Part shown: positions 7,439 to 17,265 of the stretch, piece after piece
Layout of the letters: every line of letters starts with the position of its first letter
How positions within the stretch are numbered: the first letter of the stretch is position 1
Assembly (NCBI RefSeq): GCF_000009265.1
Contig: NC_008380.1
Coordinates: 4,671,501 to 4,735,500, forward strand
Source of the DNA: Rhizobium johnstonii 3841
Lineage (GTDB): Bacteria > Pseudomonadota > Alphaproteobacteria > Rhizobiales > Rhizobiaceae
DNA length: 64,000 nucleotides
Reading direction: 5' to 3'
The notes under the pieces: generated by a model
The model's input: the letters and a program-made list of their open reading frames with translations, nothing else
What the model was told of the DNA's origin: nothing
Databases searched by the model: none
Program-made: the position numbers and the translations under genes

Positions 7439-8245
7439 ATGACACCGTCAAAACCATCGGAATCGCGCCTTGCCGCGCTCCGCGCCGCTCTCTACCGGGG
7501 CATACCCGCCTTGCTCGCCGGCTGCGTTTTCTTGGCGGCATGGGAACTCTATGTCGATCTCTCCGGCATCAAACCGTCCATCCTGCCGGCGCCGTCGCGT
7601 ATCGTCGTCCAAGGCTGGCTGAACCGCGAGGCGCTGATATCAAACACCTGGCCGACGCTCGGCGCGACACTCGGAGGTTTCGCCCTGTCGCTTGCCTTCG
7701 CCTTCGCCGCCTCGATCCTCATGGATTTCGTGCCGTTCATGCGCCGGGCATTGCTGCCGATCTTCATCGCCAGCCAGACCCTGCCGCTGGTGGCGATCGC
7801 CCCCCTCGTCGTCCTCTGGTTCGGCTTCGGCCTGTTGCCGAAGGTCCTGCTGGTGGCGCTCGTCACCTTCTTCCCGCTGCTCGTCGCCTTGCTGCAGGGC
7901 TATGAATCGACCGACCGCGACATCGCCGAATTGCTGAATTCGATGAAGGCGAGCCGCTGGCGCATTTTCCGCCTGGCACGGCTTCCCTCCTCGCTACCCT
8001 ATTTCTTCGCCGGCCTCAGAATCTCGATCACCTATGCCGTCGTCGGCGCGATCTTTGCCGAATATGCCGGCGCCGCCCGCGGCCTCGGTATCTATATTCT
8101 CAACGCCAAGAACAATTTCCGTCCCGATCTCGTGCTTGCCGCCGTCGTCGTCAGCGCCGTGCTGACACTCTGCCTCTTCGGGCTGACGCTGATGATCCAG
8201 CGCCTCATCATGCCCTGGCAACAATCCGGGGAGCAGCGCCGATGA
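7439..8245 (+). CDS. thiX: ABC transporter permease for thiamine precursor
   Basis: A 268-aa inner-membrane permease of the NitT/TauT (SsuC-like) group with about six membrane helices. The cytoplasmic EAA-type loop reads AEYAGAARGLGIYI near residues 202-215. The position after a TPP riboswitch and ykoF, and before an ATPase and an NMT1/THI5-type binding protein, identifies it as ThiX of a hydroxymethylpyrimidine-type importer. It overlaps thiZ by 4 nt. The exact substrate (HMP, formylaminopyrimidine or thiamine) is not determined. Confidence 0.88.
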   Translation: MTPSKPSESRLAALRAALYRGIPALLAGCVFLAAWELYVDLSGIKPSILPAPSRIVVQGWLNREALISNTWPTLGATLGGFALSLAFAFAASILMDFVPFMRRALLPIFIASQTLPLVAIAPLVVLWFGFGLLPKVLLVALVTFFPLLVALLQGYESTDRDIAELLNSMKASRWRIFRLARLPSSLPYFFAGLRISITYAVVGAIFAEYAGAARGLGIYILNAKNNFRPDLVLAAVVVSAVLTLCLFGLTLMIQRLIMPWQQSGEQRR

Positions 8246-9054
8246 GCGATGTAATGGTTGAACTGCGCAACATCTCGAAGTCCTTCGACGGCATGAAGGT
8301 ACTGGATGATATTTCACTCGCTGTCGCAAGCGGCGAGTTCGTTTCGATCGTCGGCCCATCCGGCTCCGGAAAATCGACGGTACTGAGGTTGCTGACACAG
8401 GCGCTTCGGCCCGATTCCGGCACCATGCTTTTCAAGGGCGCGCCGCTGGAACAGGCTCCGCATTCCTTCGCTTTCATGCCGCAGCGCGATGCGCTGATGC
8501 CCTGGCGCCGGATCATCGACAATGCCGCACTCGGCCTGGAGGTGCGCGGCATGAGCCGCCGCGCGGCCCGCGCCGCCGTCGCGCCTCTGTTCGAGCGCTT
8601 CGGCCTTGCAGGCTTCGAGCAACACTATCCCTCCGAACTGTCAGGCGGCATGCGCCAGCGCGCCGCGCTGCTGCGCACCGTCGTCCAGACCCAGGACATG
8701 CTGCTGCTCGACGAGCCTTTCGGCGCGCTGGATGCGCTGACGCGCACGCAGATCCAGGAATGGCTGCAGGGCATGTGGACCGAACACCGTTGGACGGCGC
8801 TGCTGATCACCCATGATGTTCGCGAGGCCGTGTTCCTCTCCGACCGGATCTACGTGCTCTCGGCCCGTCCGGCGCGTATCATCCGCGAATTCCGCGTTCC
8901 CCTGCCCCGTCCGAGAAGCATTGCCGATCTAGGCTCGCCGGCGGCCCAGGCGATCGAAACCGAAATCCTGCAAACCCTGCTTCATCCGCTAGAACAAGAT
9001 GATTTTAGGCCGGTCGGCCTAGAATCTGAATCCTGTTATAATTTAGAGAGTTAG
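8242..9054 (+). CDS. thiZ: ABC transporter ATP-binding protein for thiamine precursor
   Basis: A 270-aa ATPase with Walker A GPSGSGKST (about 35-43), signature LSGGMRQRAAL, Walker B LLLDEPFGALDAL and the H-loop histidine in LITHDV. It energises ThiX. The gene starts inside the end of thiX (ATGA overlap). The final ~21 residues, starting at LEQDDF, are encoded by the first palindrome of a family-A repeat, and the TAG stop is the TAG of the repeat's TAGAGCATG motif. The protein therefore carries a repeat-derived tail. Confidence 0.9.
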   Translation: MSDVMVELRNISKSFDGMKVLDDISLAVASGEFVSIVGPSGSGKSTVLRLLTQALRPDSGTMLFKGAPLEQAPHSFAFMPQRDALMPWRRIIDNAALGLEVRGMSRRAARAAVAPLFERFGLAGFEQHYPSELSGGMRQRAALLRTVVQTQDMLLLDEPFGALDALTRTQIQEWLQGMWTEHRWTALLITHDVREAVFLSDRIYVLSARPARIIREFRVPLPRPRSIADLGSPAAQAIETEILQTLLHPLEQDDFRPVGLESESCYNLES

Positions 9055-9100
9055 AGCATGACGCCGAAAACCGTTCACACTTTTCGGCATCATGCTCTAG
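8989..9100. repeat. RIME-like palindromic repeat, family A copy 2
   Basis: Contains AGGCCGGTCGGCCT as the first palindrome and TAGAGCATGACGCCGAAAA...TTTTCGGCATCATGCTCTA as the second. It lies between thiZ and thiY, inside the operon, and overlaps the last 22 codons of thiZ. The hairpins would be in the polycistronic mRNA just upstream of the binding-protein gene. Confidence 0.8.
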
Positions 9101-9118
9101 AGACCTGAGGAGGTCACC

Positions 9119-10129
9119 ATGCTGCTTCTCACCCGTCGCCAGACGATCTTCGCCGCCATCGCGGCAAGCCTCGCCGGCCGCCCCGCCTTCGCCCAATCGG
9201 CGCCCGCAAAGGTTCGCATCGCGCTCGACTGGACGCCCAACACCAACCATATCGGCATCTATGTCGCCAAGGCGAAGGGCTTCTATGCCGATGCCGGGCT
9301 CGATGTCGAGATTCTTCCCTTCACCGATACCAGCGCCGGAACGCTGGTGTCGAACGGCGTTGCCGATTTCGGCATCAGCAGCGAGATCGAGACCCTCACG
9401 CAGCGCGCTGGCGGCGGTGACGTGAAGATGGTCTACGGCGTCGTCCAGACGGAAACCGCACGCCTGATCTTCAAGGGTGGACGCGACGACATCAAGAGCC
9501 CGAAGGACCTCGACGGCAAGACCTATGGCGGCTTTGGCGGCACCTGGGAGAGCGCGCTGATCTCCGCGATGATCCGCAATGATGGCGGCAAAGGCGACGT
9601 CAGGACCGTCACCCTCGGCACTTCCGCTTACGAGGCGCTGGACAATGGCTCGATCGATTTCACGCTGGAGATCTACACCTGGGAAGGCATCGCCGCCGAA
9701 CTGGAAAACCGGAAGATCGGCCGCTTCCACTATTCCGATTATGGCATTCCCGACGAGCAGACGACGGTCATCGTCTCCAGCGACGCCTATCTCTCCGCAA
9801 GTCGGGAACACGCCCGCGCCTTCATCCAGGCGACACGAAAGGGTTATGCCTACTCCGTCGACCATCCCGACGAAGCCTGCGACTTGCTGATCTCTGGAAG
9901 CAACGGCGCACTGATGAATACGGAACTGGTAAAGGCTTCTCAGAAGGCATTGATCGAGGGGCACTTCCTGAAATCCGAGGCCGGTGTGATCGGTAAGCTC
10001 GACCCGGCAAAGGCCGAGGCCCTCGGCAGCTTCCTGATGGAGAATGGCATTCTGGTCGATGCCAATGGCGCCGCACTCAAGGAGAAACCGGACTTTTCCA
10101 CCTATTATACCAACGAACTTCTCGACTGA
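9119..10129 (+). CDS. thiY: NMT1/THI5-like substrate-binding protein for thiamine precursor
   Basis: A 336-aa periplasmic binding protein. It begins with an export signal (TRRQTIFAAIAASLAGRPAFA, with a twin arginine) and the mature protein starts near residue 26. The motif ALDWTPNTNHIGIYVAKAKG is typical of the NMT1/THI5 family that binds pyrimidine precursors. It follows thiX and thiZ and is separated from thiZ by a repeat element. A GAGGAGG ribosome site lies 5 nt before the ATG. Confidence 0.9.
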   Translation: MLLLTRRQTIFAAIAASLAGRPAFAQSAPAKVRIALDWTPNTNHIGIYVAKAKGFYADAGLDVEILPFTDTSAGTLVSNGVADFGISSEIETLTQRAGGGDVKMVYGVVQTETARLIFKGGRDDIKSPKDLDGKTYGGFGGTWESALISAMIRNDGGKGDVRTVTLGTSAYEALDNGSIDFTLEIYTWEGIAAELENRKIGRFHYSDYGIPDEQTTVIVSSDAYLSASREHARAFIQATRKGYAYSVDHPDEACDLLISGSNGALMNTELVKASQKALIEGHFLKSEAGVIGKLDPAKAEALGSFLMENGILVDANGAALKEKPDFSTYYTNELLD

Positions 10130-10171
10130 GCCCAACGCCTGCCTTGCCCGTCGCGGCTTTCCGCTGCAAAA

Positions 10172-10292
10172 TCCTAGATACGGATTCAGATCATAGGCCG
10201 GATCGACTTAAAGGTCCGAATCCGTATCTAAATCAAAGAAGTAGAGCATGATGTCGTCCGAAAACCGCTCACACTTTTCGGCATCATGCTCT
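10172..10292. repeat. RIME-like palindromic repeat, family A copy 3
   Basis: The first half pairs TAGATACGGATTC with GAATCCGTATCTA around a diverged GGCCGGATCGACTTAAAGGTC. The second half is the TAGAGCATGATG/CATCATGCTCT palindrome shared with the other copies. It lies between thiY and the acyltransferase gene and ends 20 nt before the latter's start. Confidence 0.78.
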
Positions 10293-10312
10293 GGGCAAGG
10301 TGGGGAGGCAAG

Positions 10313-11533
10313 ATGCGACAACAGGAGAGACTGGCCGGAGCGGACTTTCTGCGCGCGACGGCCTGTCTGCTGGTGCTCGCCCACCACTTCGCGCTGCGGC
10401 TGGATATGCGGAGAATCCCTGATGAACTCGGCCCGACCGCAAACATCCTCCGCTTCGGCAATTTCGGCGTCGCCATCTTCTTCGTGCTCAGCGGCTTTCT
10501 TCTTGCCCATCCCTTCTGGCGCGCGCTCGACGCGGGCGGCGATATGCCGAGCCTGCGGCACTACACGATCCGCAGGATGGCGCGCATCGCTCCGGGCTTC
10601 TGGTTCGCCGCCACCATCGGCTTCGCCCTCAGCCTGACGCTACTTGCCCTGCCGCTGACGCCTGAGCTTGTGCTCCGCTACGTCTCCGGGCTGCTGTTCA
10701 TGAGCCAGTGGCATTGGCGCACCTTGTTTCCTGTCGAAGCCGATGGGCCGCTCTGGTCCATTCCCTTCGAGGTCACCAGCTATGTGCTCCTGCCGGTCTG
10801 CTTTCTCCTGCTGTTTCGTTTGCCATTCCTCAGGCAGCGCCCATTGTTTGCCCGTTTCGCTTGGCTTTGCGTCATCACCGGCGTACTCCTCGCCCATGTG
10901 CTGATCCTGACCGTCTTTCCGCTCGACGACATCGAACGCGGCTGGCAGTACGGCCTGCAGGGCGGGGCTAAAGAATGGATGCCGAGATATAACCCGATCG
11001 GCTTCTTCGCCGTCTTCGCGCTCGGCGCGCTTGCCGCCGGCGTCGAGGTCATGCTGCCAAGAAGGCGCTCCTACCGGTTCGATGCCGCAGCGCTGCTGGC
11101 CCTCGCCATTGCCGCCTACCGCCTCGTCATATCGCCCGGCGGCTCTGCCGAAGCTTACGGCTGGCTCGAAATCCCTTATGGCTTTCCGGTCTTTCCATTG
11201 GCGGTCGCAACGGCGCTCGTTTCGCTCAGCCATTCGCAACGCCTGGGCAGGCTGCTCGACAACGCTCCTGTCCGCTATATCGCAAAGATCTCCTTCGGCA
11301 TCTATATTTGGCAGGAGATCATCCTGATATTGATCCAGAGGCTCGACCCGGGTTCGTTCGGCGTTTCCTCGGAAAATGTCGTCACCGGCTGGCTGCAATC
11401 TTGCGGGCTGGCGGCGGCGCTCATCCTTCTGGTCGCGAGCCTCAGCTACTTCCTGCTGGAAAAGCCTGCGATCGATTTCGGCAACCGGCTGACATCTCAT
11501 CAACCCAATCGGGCTACTCCTTTCAAAGTATAA
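10313..11533 (+). CDS. Acyltransferase family 3 membrane protein (OafA/NodX-like)
   Basis: A ~406-aa integral membrane protein with about ten hydrophobic segments. The N-terminal RATACLLVLAHHFALR carries the conserved histidine of acyltransferase-3 proteins, which O-acylate surface sugars. I start it at the ATG at 10313 because GGGGAGG precedes it; the in-frame ATG at 10286 lies inside a repeat. An ExoY-type sugar transferase follows on the same strand, so acetylation of an exo- or lipopolysaccharide is a fair guess. The actual acceptor is unknown. Confidence 0.85.
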   Translation: MRQQERLAGADFLRATACLLVLAHHFALRLDMRRIPDELGPTANILRFGNFGVAIFFVLSGFLLAHPFWRALDAGGDMPSLRHYTIRRMARIAPGFWFAATIGFALSLTLLALPLTPELVLRYVSGLLFMSQWHWRTLFPVEADGPLWSIPFEVTSYVLLPVCFLLLFRLPFLRQRPLFARFAWLCVITGVLLAHVLILTVFPLDDIERGWQYGLQGGAKEWMPRYNPIGFFAVFALGALAAGVEVMLPRRRSYRFDAAALLALAIAAYRLVISPGGSAEAYGWLEIPYGFPVFPLAVATALVSLSHSQRLGRLLDNAPVRYIAKISFGIYIWQEIILILIQRLDPGSFGVSSENVVTGWLQSCGLAAALILLVASLSYFLLEKPAIDFGNRLTSHQPNRATPFKV

Positions 11534-11556
11534 ATTTCCCATAAGCGCAACTACAG

Positions 11557-11572
11557 GCGTTAAGGTTAACGC
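11557..11572. promoter_or_regulatory. Perfect palindrome GCGTTAA-GG-TTAACGC upstream of the sugar transferase
   Basis: A 16-bp dyad with perfect 7-bp arms, 129 nt upstream of the ExoY-like gene in a 167-nt gap. It is a candidate operator; no regulator is identified. Confidence 0.35.
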
Positions 11573-11700
11573 GGAATACTCCCATTTTTGGCGTCTTTAG
11601 GGTTATCAAATTCTTATTTATACCGATGACAAACGATACGTGACCATGTATTTGTCTCCATGTTGTTCAGTATCGCATCTAAACTTGTGGAACTTGCGTA

Positions 11701-12438
11701 ATGAATGCTTTTACTTCGAAGACGAATCCACGCTTCGATCCGTCTCAGCGTCAGGACAAAACCAAGACCCTGGTTATAGCGAACTCCAACATTCGCCAGC
11801 CGGATAGCTTTTCCCTTATCGAAAGAAAGATGGCTGTGCGGCTGGGCGTGAAGCGGTTGATCGACATCGTCGCCTCAGTCAGCGCCCTCATCGTGCTGGC
11901 GCCGCTTTTTCTGGCAATCGCTCTTTTCATCAAACTCGACGATGGCGGTCCGGTGTTTTTCCGCCAGATCCGCTGGGGGCTGAACGGCCGGAAGATCACG
12001 GTCTTCAAGTTCCGGTCGATGCGCGCGGAAGCTTGCGATCCGAGCGGCATTCAACAGACCGTTATGGGCGACAGCCGGGTGACAGGCATCGGCTCGGTGC
12101 TCCGCAAGACCAATATCGACGAACTGCCGCAGCTTTTCAACGTTCTCAGGGGTGAGATGTCGTTGGTCGGCCCGCGCTGCCACGCCATCAATATGCGGGC
12201 AGCCGGTCGGCTCTACGAGGAACTGGTGCCAGACTACCACTACCGCCACATCATGCGCCCCGGCATCACCGGCCTTGCGCAGACGCGCGGCTGGCGCGGC
12301 CCGACGGCGCGGCCGCTGGCAGCCCGCGCTCGCATCGCCTGCGATATCTATTATGTCAGGAATTTCAGCCTGCTGCTCGACCTTAAGATCCTGTTCAAGA
12401 CGGTCGTCATCGAGCTGCGCGGCGGCACCGGCTTCTGA
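11701..12438 (+). CDS. ExoY/PssA-type sugar-1-phosphate transferase (polyprenyl-phosphate glycosyl-1-P transferase)
   Basis: A 245-aa enzyme that would start an exopolysaccharide repeat unit by moving a sugar phosphate onto undecaprenyl phosphate. It has one membrane segment at about 54-78, then the family blocks KFRSMR (103-108), DELPQLFNVLRGEMSLVGPR and RPGITGLAQ. The N-terminal four-helix part of WbaP is missing, as is normal for ExoY/PssA. The ~45-residue hydrophilic N terminus is longer than in the shortest members. It stands alone apart from the acyltransferase upstream. Whether it is the main exopolysaccharide starter or a paralogue cannot be told. Confidence 0.87.
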   Translation: MNAFTSKTNPRFDPSQRQDKTKTLVIANSNIRQPDSFSLIERKMAVRLGVKRLIDIVASVSALIVLAPLFLAIALFIKLDDGGPVFFRQIRWGLNGRKITVFKFRSMRAEACDPSGIQQTVMGDSRVTGIGSVLRKTNIDELPQLFNVLRGEMSLVGPRCHAINMRAAGRLYEELVPDYHYRHIMRPGITGLAQTRGWRGPTARPLAARARIACDIYYVRNFSLLLDLKILFKTVVIELRGGTGF

Positions 12439-12459
12439 GACGGTCCCGGCAGGTCGGCA

Positions 12460-12479
12460 AAGCGGCCTATCGGCCGCTT
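12460..12479 (+). terminator. Probable terminator of the sugar transferase gene
   Basis: An 8-bp stem (AAGCGGCC/GGCCGCTT) with a short loop, followed by the T-rich stretch CTTCATTTC, 21 nt after the stop codon. Confidence 0.55.
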
Positions 12480-12510
12480 CTTCATTTCAAGCCACCAGTG
12501 GCACTGTCTT

Positions 12511-12614
12511 TAGAGCATGTCGCGCAAAACTATGCAGCGGCTTTACAATAACGATATGCGTAAAACAAAGACATAAGCGCGAGGCGCAAATCTGAAAAGA
12601 TCGCGACGCGCTTT
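12511..12614. repeat. RIME-like palindromic repeat, family B copy 1
   Basis: Starts TAGAGCATGTCGCGCAAAA and ends with CGCGACGCGCTTT, with AACGATATGCGTAAAACAAAGA in the middle. Related copies lie at 36796-36898 and 57149-57260. It fills the gap between two convergent transcription units. Confidence 0.75.
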
Positions 12615-12666
12615 CGGAAATGCGTTTCCGATTTCGGGCCAGCGACCGACAGATTAGAACAGACAC

Positions 12667-12694
12667 AAAAAAGGCGGCTGTCGGAGCCGCCTTT
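12667..12694 (-). terminator. Rho-independent terminator of the atp operon
   Basis: Read on the minus strand, the stem AAAGGCGGCT/AGCCGCCTTT with a 5-nt loop is followed by a run of six T. It lies 22 nt after the atpC stop. Confidence 0.85.
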
Positions 12695-12716
12695 CATCCG
12701 TCGCAGTCGGTTGCGA

Positions 12717-13124
12717 TCAGTCTTGTTCAACGACGCCGCGCAGATGGGTCATTTCCATGATGAAGTGCTCAAGCTTCGACTTGTGCTCATGCAATTCGGC
12801 ATGTTCGAGTTCCTGGCGGGCAGCCTCGATGCGGCGTGTCAGCTCGTCCTTCTGGAGTTCCTCGACCGGAACCGCGGATTCGGCAAGCAATGTGCAGCCA
12901 GTCGGCAGGATATCGGCAAAACCGCCGAACACGACGTAATCCTGCTTCTTGCCGGAGGCCGAACGCACGCTCACGACGCCCGGCTTGATCGTCGTCATCG
13001 TCGGTGCATGGTTTGCCATGACCGTCATCTCGCCTTCAGTCGCAGGGATAACGACCTCGGTCACCATCTCCGACAGCAGCAGGCGCTCCGGCGAAACGAG
13101 CTCAAAGTTGAAATTGTCAGCCAT
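12717..13124 (-). CDS. atpC: ATP synthase F1 subunit epsilon
   Basis: A 135-aa epsilon subunit. The N-terminal beta sandwich is recognisable (FNFELVSPERLLLSEMVTEV and EGEMTVMANHAPTMTTIKPG), followed by the helical hairpin. It links the catalytic head to the c-ring and limits ATP hydrolysis. It is the last gene of the operon. Its ATG shares one base with the stop of the upstream 79-aa gene (TGATG), so its translation is probably coupled to that small gene rather than directly to atpD. A strong terminator follows. Confidence 0.96.
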   Translation of the reverse strand: MADNFNFELVSPERLLLSEMVTEVVIPATEGEMTVMANHAPTMTTIKPGVVSVRSASGKKQDYVVFGGFADILPTGCTLLAESAVPVEELQKDELTRRIEAARQELEHAELHEHKSKLEHFIMEMTHLRGVVEQD

Positions 13125-13363
13125 CAGTGACTTACCTTCTCGGCTATGGCTTTCGCATCTTGCAATTTAGTCCCGCAGAACGGGCAGTGCATTATCGCTT
13201 GGTCGAGATAACCGAGGCCTTCCTCGCTTTGAACCAGACCCACCACCATCATCAGCACGCCGTTATCGGCGCGATAGACGGTCGGCGCGGCTGGTTCCGG
13301 AAGATCCGCCACGACCCCCTTCAGGGAGTCGCAGCAGAATATCTCGTCCAGCGCGTCGCTCAT
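13124..13363 (-). CDS. Small Cys-rich protein (CC...CPFCGTKL) encoded between atpD and atpC
   Basis: A 79-aa protein wedged into the atp operon with one-base TAATG and TGATG junctions on both sides, so it is translated in step with its neighbours. It has C10-C11 near the N terminus and C60-P-F-C63-G-T-K-L near the C terminus, a spacing that suggests one four-Cys metal (probably zinc) site. A similar CC...CPWCGT layout occurs in small domain-of-unknown-function proteins that I recall, but I cannot verify homology. It is not a known ATP synthase subunit. Its role may be in assembly or regulation, or it may be a passenger. Confidence 0.75.
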   Translation of the reverse strand: MSDALDEIFCCDSLKGVVADLPEPAAPTVYRADNGVLMMVVGLVQSEEGLGYLDQAIMHCPFCGTKLQDAKAIAEKVSH

Positions 13364-14799
13364 TAAGCAGCTGCGAGCTTCTTGGCCTTTTCGACCGCTT
13401 CTTCCATCGAGCCGACCATGTAGAAGGCAGCTTCCGGCAGGTGATCGTATTCGCCGTTGACGAGGCCCTTGAAGCCCTTGATCGTGTCTTCCAGAGCAAC
13501 CAGCTTACCCGGCGAACCGGTGAAGACTTCGGCGACGAAGAACGGCTGCGACAGGAAACGCTCGATCTTGCGGGCGCGGGCAACAGCAATCTTGTCGTCT
13601 TCGGACAGTTCGTCCATGCCAAGGATGGCAATGATGTCCTGCAGGGCCTTGTAGCGCTGCAGCGTCGACTGGACCTTGCGGGCGACTTCGTAATGTTCTT
13701 CGCCGACGACCATCGGGTCGAGCATGCGCGACGTGGAGTCGAGCGGATCGACCGCCGGGTAGATGCCCTTTTCAGCGATGGAGCGCGACAGAACCGTCGT
13801 TGCGTCAAGGTGAGCGAACGAGGTCGCGGGCGCCGGGTCGGTCAAGTCGTCGGCCGGAACGTAAATGGCCTGGACCGAGGTAATCGAGCCGGTCGTCGTC
13901 GTGGTGATGCGCTCCTGCATCTGGCCCATGTCGGTTGCGAGCGTCGGCTGATAACCGACGGCCGACGGGATGCGGCCGAGCAGAGCAGACACTTCGGAAC
14001 CTGCCTGCGTGAAGCGGAAGATGTTATCGACGAAGAACAGAACGTCCTGGCCCTGATCGCGGAAGTGCTCGGCGACCGTCAGGCCGGTCAGGGCGACGCG
14101 GGCGCGGGCGCCCGGCGGTTCGTTCATCTGACCGTAAACCAGCGCAGCCTTCGAGCCTTCGCCGCCGCCATGCTTGTTGACGTTCGATTCGATCATTTCG
14201 TGGTAGAGGTCGTTACCTTCGCGGGTACGTTCACCGACGCCTGCGAAAACCGAGTAACCACCATGCGCCTTGGCGACGTTGTTGATCAGTTCCATGATCA
14301 AAACGGTCTTGCCGACGCCGGCGCCGCCGAAGAGGCCGATCTTGCCGCCGCGTGCATAGGGAGCCAGAAGATCGACGACCTTGATGCCGGTGACCAGAAT
14401 CTGCGATTCCGTCGACTGCTCGACATAGGATGGTGCATCCTGGTGGATGGCACGCTTGTGAGCGGTGACCAGCGGACCGGCTTCGTCGACCGGCTCACCG
14501 ATGACGTTCATGATGCGGCCGAGCGTCTCGTTACCGACCGGAACCATGATCGGAGCGCCGGTATCGGCGACTTCCTGGCCGCGAACGAGACCTTCGCTCG
14601 AGTCCATCGCGATGGTACGGACGACGTTCTCGCCAAGGTGCTGCGCAACTTCGAGAACCAGGCGGTTGCCGTTGTTGCTGGTTTCCAGCGCGTTCAGGAT
14701 CTTCGGCAGTTCGCCTTCGAAAGCAACGTCGACGACGGCGCCGATAACCTGGGTGACTCTGCCGACAGAGCCGATCTTGGGGGTAGCTGCCTCAGCCAT
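13363..14799 (-). CDS. atpD: ATP synthase F1 subunit beta
   Basis: The 478-aa catalytic subunit. It has Walker A GGAGVGKTVL (about 157-166), the catalytic-glutamate region GERTREGND, and the conserved ALLGRIPSAVGYQPTLATDM segment. The start follows a GAGGGT-type site 23 nt after atpG. It ends in a TAATG junction with the 79-aa gene. It is fully conserved over its length with no sign of disruption. Confidence 0.98.
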   Translation of the reverse strand: MAEAATPKIGSVGRVTQVIGAVVDVAFEGELPKILNALETSNNGNRLVLEVAQHLGENVVRTIAMDSSEGLVRGQEVADTGAPIMVPVGNETLGRIMNVIGEPVDEAGPLVTAHKRAIHQDAPSYVEQSTESQILVTGIKVVDLLAPYARGGKIGLFGGAGVGKTVLIMELINNVAKAHGGYSVFAGVGERTREGNDLYHEMIESNVNKHGGGEGSKAALVYGQMNEPPGARARVALTGLTVAEHFRDQGQDVLFFVDNIFRFTQAGSEVSALLGRIPSAVGYQPTLATDMGQMQERITTTTTGSITSVQAIYVPADDLTDPAPATSFAHLDATTVLSRSIAEKGIYPAVDPLDSTSRMLDPMVVGEEHYEVARKVQSTLQRYKALQDIIAILGMDELSEDDKIAVARARKIERFLSQPFFVAEVFTGSPGKLVALEDTIKGFKGLVNGEYDHLPEAAFYMVGSMEEAVEKAKKLAAA

Positions 14800-14822
14800 T
14801 TTCTGACCCTCTTTTCCTAGCC

Positions 14823-15707
14823 TCAGAGCGCTTCCGCGCCCGAAATGATTTCAATGAGTTCCTTGGTGATCTGCGCCTGACGCTGGCGGTTGTAGCTCAG
14901 CGTCAGCTTGTTGATCATCTCACCGGCATTACGCGTCGCATTGTCCATAGCGCTCATCTTGGCGCCCATCTCGCCTGCGACGTTCTCAAGGAGCGCGCGG
15001 AAGATCTGGACGGAGATGTTGCGCGGGATCAGATCTTCGAGGATCGATGCCGGATCCGGCTCGTATTCGTAGACGGCGCCTGCATGTTCGGCATCTTCGG
15101 CCTGCACAGCTTCCGCCGAAGCCGGGATGAGCCGCTGCGCCGTCGGAATCTGGCTGATCACCGACTTGAACTCGGAATAAAACAGCGTGCAGACGTCGAA
15201 CTCACCGGCAGCATACATCTCGATGATGCGCTTGCCGATCTGATCCGCATTCTCGAAACCAACGCGCTTGACGTCGCGCAATTCCTTGCGCTCGATGATC
15301 AGCGACGCGAATTCGCGGCGAAGGATATCGTAACCCTTCTTGCCGACGGTGAAGATCTTCACCGTCTTGCCTTCAGCAACCAGCTTGCGGACATGTTCGC
15401 GTGCAAAGCGTGCGATCTGCGAGTTGAAACCGCCGCAAAGACCACGTTCGGCCGTGCAGACCACCAGCAGATGGACCTGGTCCTGGCCGGTGCCGGTCAT
15501 CAGCGTCGGTGCACCGTCGGCATCGGTGACGGCCTTGGCGATATTCGCCAGAACCGCACCCATGCGCTGCGAATAAGGCCGGGCGGCCTCGGCCGCCTCC
15601 TGCGCACGCCGAAGCTTCGCCGCGGCGACCATTTTCATCGCCTTGGTGATCTTCTGCGTCGCCTTGACGGAGGCGATCCGGTTTTTCAGATCCTTAAGTG
15701 AAGGCAT
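14823..15707 (-). CDS. atpG: ATP synthase F1 subunit gamma
   Basis: The 294-aa central-stalk subunit. The N-terminal coiled-coil helix begins MPSLKDLKNRIASVKATQKI, the conserved middle carries GLCGGFNSQIARF, and the C-terminal helix ends in the typical LTLSYNRQRQAQITKELIEI. It rotates within the alpha3beta3 head. It lies 28 nt downstream of atpA and 23 nt upstream of atpD in atpHAGD-x-C. Confidence 0.98.
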   Translation of the reverse strand: MPSLKDLKNRIASVKATQKITKAMKMVAAAKLRRAQEAAEAARPYSQRMGAVLANIAKAVTDADGAPTLMTGTGQDQVHLLVVCTAERGLCGGFNSQIARFAREHVRKLVAEGKTVKIFTVGKKGYDILRREFASLIIERKELRDVKRVGFENADQIGKRIIEMYAAGEFDVCTLFYSEFKSVISQIPTAQRLIPASAEAVQAEDAEHAGAVYEYEPDPASILEDLIPRNISVQIFRALLENVAGEMGAKMSAMDNATRNAGEMINKLTLSYNRQRQAQITKELIEIISGAEAL

Positions 15708-15735
15708 CCGTGATCCGTCCTAACTTAGGGCCCGA

Positions 15736-17264
<1,529 letters not shown>

Positions 17265-17265
<1 letters not shown>

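Noticed and set aside
10172..10292. Repeated palindromes as a CRISPR array
   Set aside because: Copies are scattered over the window with unrelated genes between them; there are no regular spacers and no cas genes.
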